From Palsa-892 sp035295845 (GTDB lineage: Bacteria > Pseudomonadota > Alphaproteobacteria > Rhizobiales > Xanthobacteraceae), in assembly GCA_035295845.1 (NCBI GenBank), contig DATGIF010000033.1, positions 1-64,000 of the forward strand: a stretch of DNA of 64,000 nt. The letters run 5' to 3'. Below, in pieces: positions 59,336 to 64,000 of the stretch. Numbering within the stretch: position 1 is the first letter of the stretch; each line of letters starts with the position of its first letter. The notes under the pieces were generated by a model. The model saw nothing but the letters and a program-made list of their open reading frames with translations, made no database searches and had not been told where the DNA came from. A program made the translations under genes and the position numbers.

Positions 59336-59362
59336 GAGGCCGCCCTTGTGGGCGGCCTCTTT
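59336..59362 (+). terminator. Terminator of the paralogue A gene
   Basis: GAGGCCGCCC (59336-59345) pairs perfectly with GGGCGGCCTC (59350-59359) around TTGT, then TTTAC. It ends the transcript of the gene at 59038. Confidence 0.88.
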
Positions 59363-59412
59363 ACTTCTCGGGCGCCCTCCAGCGGATCAACCCGCCGCGG
59401 CTTTCTGCACAG

Positions 59413-59443
59413 AAAAACCCGCGCCACTCGCGCGGCGCGGGTT
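59413..59443 (-). terminator. Terminator of the paralogue B gene
   Basis: On the minus strand AACCCGCGCC (59443-59434) pairs with GGCGCGGGTT (59425-59416) around GCGCGAGT, then TTTCT. The T-run (59417-59413) makes it an intrinsic terminator. Confidence 0.85.
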
Positions 59444-59471
59444 GGAATTTGAAAGACTTCCGGTTCGCGGC

Positions 59472-59741
59472 TTAGTGCTTCCGCTTCGGCTGCGAGAACC
59501 AGAACAGCACGCCACAGGTCCAAGCCTCCGGCGCCGTCAATTCGCGATGGTCGCGATAGTTCGCGGCCAGCGCCGACACGATGATGCCGCCGGCGCAGGC
59601 GAAAATCGGCCACGGGGCGCTGGTGGCGCCGCCAAAGACCGGTCCCTTCGGGATCACGATCGCGGCGGAGGCCGGGGCGGAGAGAGCCGCCATGGCCATG
59701 CCGGTGGCGAGCGTCGCCGCAATCAGTTTCTTCGTCTTCAT
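59472..59741 (-). CDS. Small secreted protein of unknown function (paralogue B)
   Basis: This 89-residue protein starts at ATG 59741 (KTKKLIAATLATGMAMAALS signal peptide, cleaved near ASA-A). Its mature part VFGGATSAPWPIFACAGGII and HRELTAPEAWTCGVLFWF aligns with the protein encoded at 59038-59304, including both Cys and the EAWTCGVL motif. The two genes converge, each with its own terminator, and are an inverted paralogous pair. The longer frame to 59945 lacks a plausible start. Function unknown; the envelope is the likely location. The name of the family is not known to me. Confidence 0.8.
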   Translation of the reverse strand: MKTKKLIAATLATGMAMAALSAPASAAIVIPKGPVFGGATSAPWPIFACAGGIIVSALAANYRDHRELTAPEAWTCGVLFWFSQPKRKH

Positions 59742-60058
59742 CTCGTACCATCCTCTTTGAAACGAGAGCCGCACCGCTTCTGGCGGCGCCGCCTCTTGGG
59801 TTGCTTGGGATTGGCTCGATGAGGCGAAGATGAATCCGCCGCCGCGCGTCGTGGCGCGGAGACCCGAATCGAATGGATGCGTGATCGTTTTTGTACGCGG
59901 CAACAACGCGAAGGCCGCGCAAACTCCGGTACGCAACATCGTCAACTCCTACTCAACGAGTAGGCGAGACTTATTCGAAAATTTATTTCAAGTGCGCGCG
60001 TTCCGACATTAGCCCTACCCGTTAGCGCTAATCGTTAGCGATAAGAATTGAGGTTACC
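59742..60058. other. Upstream region of paralogue B without a recognised gene
   Basis: About 317 bases upstream of the minus-strand paralogue B gene. The plus-strand frame 59830-60012 and the minus-strand extension of paralogue B have no family features. The only structure is the TTAGCG operator-like cluster at 60021-60040. Two hairpins that belong to the 3' end of the DUF465 gene follow at 60059-60110. Confidence 0.5.
60021..60040. promoter_or_regulatory. Overlapping TTAGCG palindromes
   Basis: The palindrome TTAGCGCTAA (60022-60031) overlaps a second dyad, CGCTAA-tcg-TTAGCG (60026-60040), so three TTAGCG half-sites alternate in orientation within 19 bases. GTTAGCG is also directly repeated 13 bases apart. 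A CG-centred palindrome of this kind suits a LacI-like or other dimeric repressor. No known consensus is claimed. Confidence 0.4.
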
Positions 60059-60077
60059 GGCGCGCGTGTCGCGCGCC
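60059..60077. other. Perfect GC hairpin
   Basis: GGCGCGCG (60059-60066) is inverted as CGCGCGCC (60070-60077) with loop TGT. No T-run follows on either strand. It lies just beyond the minus-strand DUF465 terminator and may be a backup stop or a processing site. Confidence 0.45.
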
Positions 60078-60081
60078 CAAA

Positions 60082-60110
60082 AACAAAACCGCCGGCACGG
60101 AGGCCGGCGG
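60082..60110 (-). terminator. Terminator of the minus-strand DUF465 gene
   Basis: On the minus strand CCGCCGGC (60110-60103) pairs with GCCGGCGG (60096-60089) around CTCCGT, then TTTTGTTTTTG. It lies 21 bases after the stop at 60132. Confidence 0.85.
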
Positions 60111-60131
60111 CGAAAAGAGAGTGCGATCAAT

Positions 60132-60317
60132 TCAGTGAATGGTAGCGCTTGCTTCGTGTCTGAGCTGTTCGATCCGGTCTTTCAGTTGCAGCTTGCGCCG
60201 CTTCAGCTCGACAAGTTTGAGGTCGTTCGATCCGGGATGGGCGAGTTCTTCCTTGATTTCCCGCTCCAGAGCCCGGTGCAACTCTTCGAGTTCGGCAAGA
60301 TCCGCCTGAATGGACAT
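60132..60317 (-). CDS. DUF465 (YdcH-like) small coiled-coil protein
   Basis: This 61-residue protein (MSIQADLAELEELHRALERE at the N-terminus, then LKLVELKRRKLQLKDRIEQL) has the short helical-hairpin pattern of DUF465/YdcH. It is rich in Leu, Glu and Lys heptads and has no Cys. ATG 60317 is the family start. A related gene lies 166 bases away on the opposite strand (60484-60690), in divergent orientation. The cellular role of the family is not established. Confidence 0.88.
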   Translation of the reverse strand: MSIQADLAELEELHRALEREIKEELAHPGSNDLKLVELKRRKLQLKDRIEQLRHEASATIH

Positions 60318-60483
60318 GGGTAAGACCCTCCGGTTCAGGATTCCGACGCTTGACTGACGCGAAGTCTGCCATGTGCCTCTTCCGAAGTCGATCTTGCGGT
60401 GCCGAAATCCACTATCCGTGCCGGGATTTTGGGGCATACTCTCGTCGCCGGGCGGAACCGGGCCGGACGCGCGTCACGGGGCC

Positions 60484-60690
60484 ATGAAGAGCGAGGAAGA
60501 ACGTCAGCTTTCCGCCGAGCTCGAGCGGCTGAAACAGGAGCACCGCGATCTCGACGCGGCGATCGAGGCCATGTTGCGCACTCCCGGCTATGACCGATTG
60601 CAGATTCAGCGGCTGAAGAAGCGCAAATTGCAGCTCAGGGACCAAATCGGCCGAATCGAGGATCAGTTGTTCCCCGATATCATCGCCTGA
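60484..60690 (+). CDS. DUF465 small coiled-coil protein, second copy
   Basis: This 68-residue protein shares the DUF465 pattern (ELERLKQEHRDLDAAIEAML, then QIQRLKKRKLQLRDQIGRIE) with the divergent gene at 60132-60317. The KKRKLQLRDQI/RRKLQLKDRI segment is nearly identical between the two. ATG 60484 is used; the frame is open to 60373 but the extra residues are unlike the family. Whether they pair as heterodimers is not known. Confidence 0.87.
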   Translation: MKSEEERQLSAELERLKQEHRDLDAAIEAMLRTPGYDRLQIQRLKKRKLQLRDQIGRIEDQLFPDIIA

Positions 60691-60706
60691 ACGCGGGAAC
60701 CCTCGA

Positions 60707-61195
60707 TCAAAGCGCCTTCATCAGATTTTCAGCGCTGGTGATCTCGGCCTTGCCGGCGTTTTCCTCGACATTGAGCACTTTGACGATGCCGTCATCGACC
60801 AGCATCGAATAGCGCCGCGAGCGCACGCCGCCCATGCCACGCTCGGAACCGTCGAAACTCAAGCCGATCGCCTTCGCGAACTCGCCATTGCCGTCGGCGA
60901 GAAACTCGACCTTGCCGTCGCCGCCCGACGCCTTCGACCAGGCGCTCATGACGAAATGATCATTGGTGGTGGTGACCGCGATCGTATCGACGCCCTTCTT
61001 GTGGAACTCGCCGGCCTTCTCGACGAAGCCCGGCAGGTGGTTGCGGTGGCAGGTGGGGGTGAAGGCGCCGGGCATGCCGATCAGCACGACCTTCTTGCCC
61101 TTGAAGATGTCGGCCGTGGTGCGCGGCTGCGGCCCTTCAGCGGTCATTACGCGGAAAGTCGCGTCTGGAACTTTGTCACCTACCTTGATCGTCAT
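60707..61195 (-). CDS. 1-Cys peroxiredoxin, Prx5 type
   Basis: This 162-residue peroxidase has the active site PGAFTPTCHRNHLPGF with the peroxidatic Cys49. It is the only Cys in the protein, so a resolving Cys must come from glutathione or glutaredoxin. Other motifs are TTADIFKGKKVVLIG, VTTTNDHFVMSAWSKA and EFLADGNGEFAKAIGLSFD, typical of the redoxin/Prx5 subfamily. ATG 61195 lies behind AGGAGAGGG. It reduces H2O2 and organic peroxides. The DsbD-like gene lies 71 bases upstream on the same strand. Confidence 0.94.
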   Translation of the reverse strand: MTIKVGDKVPDATFRVMTAEGPQPRTTADIFKGKKVVLIGMPGAFTPTCHRNHLPGFVEKAGEFHKKGVDTIAVTTTNDHFVMSAWSKASGGDGKVEFLADGNGEFAKAIGLSFDGSERGMGGVRSRRYSMLVDDGIVKVLNVEENAGKAEITSAENLMKAL

Positions 61196-61266
61196 CGCCC
61201 TCTCCTTGTCCAGCATCGCGGCATTGGTTTGAACCCCGCGGAGCGCATCCTATTCGAGTGCGCGCC

Positions 61267-62091
61267 TTAGTCGAGCGGCGCCTCGACCTCGATCGCCTTG
61301 CCGCCCGCGACCAGCGTGAGGACGAGCTTCGACGGAATGGGCGGGCCGCCAGGCGGTACACCGTCGATGGCGAAGGCGAAGCGGGCCTTGCCGTCCTTCG
61401 ATTCGATCCTGTCGGGAAGCGGCAGCGCCCATCGATCGTCCGGCCCTTCGGCGAAAAGATCGAGCGCTTCGCCACCGGCCGCTACCTCGACGATCGCGCG
61501 CGGTGTGGTGCCGCGCTCGATGCTCACCTTTGTTACGGCAAGGCCTGCGACATTTTCTCCGAGCGCCGCCCGCCGCGGTAAGCTTTGTCCGGCGCGGTCG
61601 AGGCGTTCGAGCGGGGCGATCGCCGTCGCGGGGATTTCCAGCGTCAATTCCGCATCGGCCGGAACGCAAAGCTTCTCGCAGACGGCAAAATCAAGCTTGA
61701 GCTTGAGCTTCACCGGCCGTGCGGGGTCCGCCGCACGGATCGCGACGGGGAAAACCACTTCGCCGTGATAGCCGATCGACTTCGACCCGCTTTCGTCGAC
61801 GAAACGCATGGGCGTCGGCCATTTCACTTCGGCCGCGGCGAGGTTCTCGGAGCCCGACCAATCGAAACGCGGCGGCACGCCGGCGTCGCCCGGATAGCGC
61901 CAATAGGTCTTCCAGCCGGGTTTCAACTGGATCTCGACGCCGGCGCGAATCGAGGCGTTCGCTGCGTGGTCGGCGAGAAGACGGACGTCGGCCTGCGCGC
62001 CGCTCACCCAAGCTGATTCGAGGGCGCGTGCCGGCGGCGCCGAGCCACCCGCGGCAAGCACGATCATTAAAAATAAGGCAAGCCGGACCAT
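61267..62091 (-). CDS. DsbD N-terminal-domain-like periplasmic protein
   Basis: This 274-residue protein has a signal peptide (residues 1-24, ending ARA) and a fold resembling the periplasmic N-terminal domain of DsbD, including GVEIQLKPGWKTYWRYPGDA, YHGEVVFPVAI and the redox pair Cys-x3-Cys in FAVCEKLCVPADAELTLEIP. It lacks the membrane domain and C-terminal thioredoxin domain of full DsbD. It is common in Rhizobiales near yqgE and a peroxiredoxin, as here. A role in periplasmic thiol handling is inferred, but no partner is seen. Confidence 0.85.
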   Translation of the reverse strand: MVRLALFLMIVLAAGGSAPPARALESAWVSGAQADVRLLADHAANASIRAGVEIQLKPGWKTYWRYPGDAGVPPRFDWSGSENLAAAEVKWPTPMRFVDESGSKSIGYHGEVVFPVAIRAADPARPVKLKLKLDFAVCEKLCVPADAELTLEIPATAIAPLERLDRAGQSLPRRAALGENVAGLAVTKVSIERGTTPRAIVEVAAGGEALDLFAEGPDDRWALPLPDRIESKDGKARFAFAIDGVPPGGPPIPSKLVLTLVAGGKAIEVEAPLD

Positions 62092-62196
62092 GCGCTTCCT
62101 AGACTACAACGCCTGCTCAAAGCCCAAGCACGTTCGTGTGAATAGCCAGCCCTTTGCCCAATTTGCATTGCCGCAATCGCGCGCTAGATTCATCCC

Positions 62197-62820
62197 ATGC
62201 GGATCGGCCGCACTCACCTCGAAGCCGGCAAGGGCAAGCGGCCCGGCTATCTCGACGGCCAAATTTTGGTCGCCATGCCCACGATCCGCGACGACCGCTT
62301 TCATCGCACGGTCATTTATCTTTGCGCCCACTCTTCGGAGGGCGCGATGGGAATCGTGATCAACCAGCCGGCGTCGAACATCGACTTCGGCGATCTTCTG
62401 GTGCAACTCGAGGTCATTCCCGACGACAAGCTCATCGAGCTTCCTTCGCGCGCCGGCGGCGTGAAAGTGTTGAAAGGCGGCCCGGTGGAAACCGGGCGCG
62501 GCTTCGTGCTGCATTCCTCCGATTTTTTCATCGAAAACTCGACGCTTCCCATCGATAACGGAATTTGCCTCACGGCGACGCTCGACATCCTGAAGGCGAT
62601 CGCGCGCGGGCAGGGGCCGGAGAGCGCCATGCTCGCCCTCGGCTATGCCGGCTGGGCGCCAGGACAGTTGGAAAGCGAGATCCAGGCCAATGGCTGGCTC
62701 AATTGCGACGCCGATCCCGAGCTGGTTTTCGGCACGCGCGCGGAACTGAAATATGAAAGCGCGCTGCGCAAGATCGGCATTGATCCCGCGAAGCTTTCCT
62801 CCGACGCCGGCCACGCCTGA
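62197..62820 (+). CDS. yqgE: YqgE/AlgH family protein (DUF179)
   Basis: This 207-residue protein shows GYLDGQILVAMPTIRDDRF, HRTVIYLCAHSSEGAMGIVINQPA, VLKGGPVETGRGFVLHSSDF and LALGYAGWAPGQLESEIQANGW, the DUF179 pattern. The fold is conserved in many proteobacteria; AlgH was first linked to alginate control in Pseudomonas, but the biochemical role is unknown. It is divergent from the DsbD-like gene, with 105 bases between, and converges on the GGDEF-EAL gene with 12 bases between stops. Confidence 0.93.
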   Translation: MRIGRTHLEAGKGKRPGYLDGQILVAMPTIRDDRFHRTVIYLCAHSSEGAMGIVINQPASNIDFGDLLVQLEVIPDDKLIELPSRAGGVKVLKGGPVETGRGFVLHSSDFFIENSTLPIDNGICLTATLDILKAIARGQGPESAMLALGYAGWAPGQLESEIQANGWLNCDADPELVFGTRAELKYESALRKIGIDPAKLSSDAGHA

Positions 62821-62832
62821 ACGAGCGCGCGG

Positions 62833-64000
62833 TTAGCTCGCTTTCGCGGCGAGCCTGCGTTCGGGTTTTTGCGCGGGCAGGATCATGCGGCGCGCCTCGT
62901 CCGCCGTCATCGGCTCGCCGAACACGTAGCCCTGCGCGAAGTGGCAACCGAGCTGATAGAGCTCCACCGCATCGGAATCGGTTTCGGCGCCCTCGGCGAC
63001 GACTTCCATGTGAAGGTCGTGGGCGAGCGCGATGATCGAGCGCAGGATCACGGGGCGGGCGCCGCCGCGGCCCGAGCCGCGGACGAATTGCTGGTCGATC
63101 TTGATCGTATCGAACGGAAAGCGCTGCAGATAAGCGAGCGACGAATAGCCGGTGCCGAAATCGTCAAGCGACAGCCCCGCGCCGAGCTCCTTGATGCGCG
63201 CGAGCATTTGCGCGGCGAGTTCGGGATTTTCCATCACCAGTGACTCGGTGATCTCGAGCTTGAAGGTGCCCGGCGCGAGCACATTGCGCGAAAGCACGCC
63301 TTTGATGTCCTGGATGAGATCGTGGCGGAGCAACTGGCGGGAGGAAACGTTCACGCTCATGAAGAGCGGGCGGCGCGCGTCGGGTGTCGCGCGCTGCCAG
63401 GCGGCGAGCTGGCGGGCGGCGCGCTCGAGCGCAAAATGGCCGAGGTCGACGATGAGGCCGGTCTCCTCGGCGATCGGAATGAACTCCGAGGGACCGACGC
63501 GGCCAAGGCGCGGATGGTTCCAGCGTAGAAGCGCCTCGAAGCCGGCGATGCTGCGGTCCTCGAGGCGGATGATCGGCTGATAGAGGATCGTGACTTCCTC
63601 GCGCTCGAGCGCGCGCCGGAGGTCGGATTCGAGCGTGAGCTGATCGATCTTCTGCGAGCGCATGGCGGGCTTGAACACTTCGATGCGGTCGGCGCCCTGT
63701 TGCTTGGCGGAATACATCGCGAGCTCCGCGTCCTTCAGCACCTCCTCGCGCGTGCGCACCTGGTTGTCGACAAGCACGAGGCCGATCGAGGCGGTGAGGA
63801 AAATCTGGCGCGCGCCGAAGCCGATCGGCGCCCGCAGCGAGCGGCGGATCGTGTCGGCGAAGGCGGTGATGCGCTCGGGCTCGCGCTCCGAAATCAGGAT
63901 CATGCCGAACTGGTCGCCGGCTAGCCGCGCGAGCGTGTCCTGCGGCTTCAACAGGCGGCCGAGGCGGCGGGCGATGGTGAGGAGCACCGAATCGCCGACG
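62833..64000 (-). CDS. GGDEF-EAL protein, C-terminal part, degenerate GGDEF
   Basis: The frame continues past the right edge, so the N-terminus is outside the window. Order read from the protein: end of a GGDEF domain whose signature is AGDQF rather than GGDEF (RLAGDQFGMILISE), so cyclase activity is unlikely; then a full EAL domain with YQPIIRLEDRSIAGFEALLRW, FMSVNVSSRQLL, FKLEITESLVME, SLDDFGTGYSSLAYL, DTIKIDQQFVRG and EVVAEGAET. Motifs for metal binding and catalysis look intact, so it is a probable c-di-GMP phosphodiesterase, perhaps allosterically controlled by the dead GGDEF. The last residues are basic. Confidence 0.92.
   Translation of the reverse strand, partial: VGDSVLLTIARRLGRLLKPQDTLARLAGDQFGMILISEREPERITAFADTIRRSLRAPIGFGARQIFLTASIGLVLVDNQVRTREEVLKDAELAMYSAKQQGADRIEVFKPAMRSQKIDQLTLESDLRRALEREEVTILYQPIIRLEDRSIAGFEALLRWNHPRLGRVGPSEFIPIAEETGLIVDLGHFALERAARQLAAWQRATPDARRPLFMSVNVSSRQLLRHDLIQDIKGVLSRNVLAPGTFKLEITESLVMENPELAAQMLARIKELGAGLSLDDFGTGYSSLAYLQRFPFDTIKIDQQFVRGSGRGGARPVILRSIIALAHDLHMEVVAEGAETDSDAVELYQLGCHFAQGYVFGEPMTADEARRMILPAQKPERRLAAKAS

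Noticed and set aside
59830..60012. 60-codon plus-strand frame upstream of paralogue B
   Set aside because: No ribosome site or signal peptide, and low coding character; kept only as intergenic sequence.
1..64000. CRISPR arrays, insertion sequences, phage genes, rRNA operons or attachment sites
   Set aside because: I looked for spaced direct repeats, transposase or integrase motifs and rRNA landmarks and saw none; tRNA-Val is not followed by an integrase or a repeated tRNA 3' end.

Overview
This is a GC-rich, densely packed chromosomal segment of an alphaproteobacterium of the Rhizobiales (Hyphomicrobiales), probably near the Bradyrhizobiaceae/Xanthobacteraceae. The signs are CpdR, GapR and TrcR homologues, a 49-residue aa3-oxidase subunit IV next to a split pntAA/pntAB/pntB transhydrogenase, DUF1036/DUF1244/DUF459/DUF465 proteins, a ROSE-controlled small heat-shock gene and a candidate suhB/alpha-r14 type small RNA. 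I cannot name a genus. There is no prophage, insertion sequence, CRISPR array or obvious island; almost everything is core genome.

Layout. 1-7.2 kb: the 3' end of an HpcH/HpaI aldolase gene, an inverted GC-rich repeat, then a LIV-type ABC importer operon (ATPase, two permeases, binding protein, second ATPase) ending in a phenylacetate-CoA-ligase-like gene, which suggests uptake and CoA activation of an aromatic or other carboxylic acid. 7.2-13.7 kb: ferrochelatase, then envelope genes (KdsD-type isomerase, beta-barrel protein, lytic transglycosylase, DUF459 SGNH protein). 13.7-19.8 kb: glutamate synthase gltB-gltD. 20-24.1 kb: two related secreted proteins on either side of a ROSE-controlled hsp20, a lysophospholipase-like hydrolase and HisN. 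24.2-27 kb: small RNA, N-formylglutamate amidohydrolase, CpdR, tRNA-Val(GAC), rpmJ and a TPR protein. 27-36.4 kb: pyruvate kinase, DUF1036, MOFRL glycerate kinase, DUF1244, GapR, a MepK/LdtD-like peptidoglycan pair and an orphan sigma-54 response regulator. 36.5-49 kb: PepF, ABC1 kinase, oxidase subunit IV plus transhydrogenase, M48 protease plus LemA, a hydrolase, S21 with a glycine-rich tail, D-tartrate dehydratase and purE-purK. 49-56.2 kb: diguanylate cyclase, ispH-DUF488-thrB-rnhA, TrcR and an SDR/propionyl-CoA synthetase pair. 56.4-64 kb: a broken TauE/SafE exporter, an acyl-CoA synthetase, two convergent small secreted paralogues of unknown function, two divergent DUF465 genes, a 1-Cys peroxiredoxin, a DsbD-like domain protein, YqgE and the C-terminal part of a GGDEF-EAL protein.

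The genes serve nitrogen assimilation, uptake and CoA activation of acids, cell-wall remodelling (3-3 crosslink formation and cleavage), redox balance and alphaproteobacterial cell-cycle control. The best leads are the non-coding and unexplained parts: the small RNA beside hisN, the heat-shock promoter plus ROSE thermometer, two TTAACCAT (CtrA-like) sites in a divergent envelope-gene promoter, the convergent small-protein pair, and the doubly broken exporter. I found no obviously new multi-gene system. All calls come from reading the sequence and recalled family knowledge; no database search was run.
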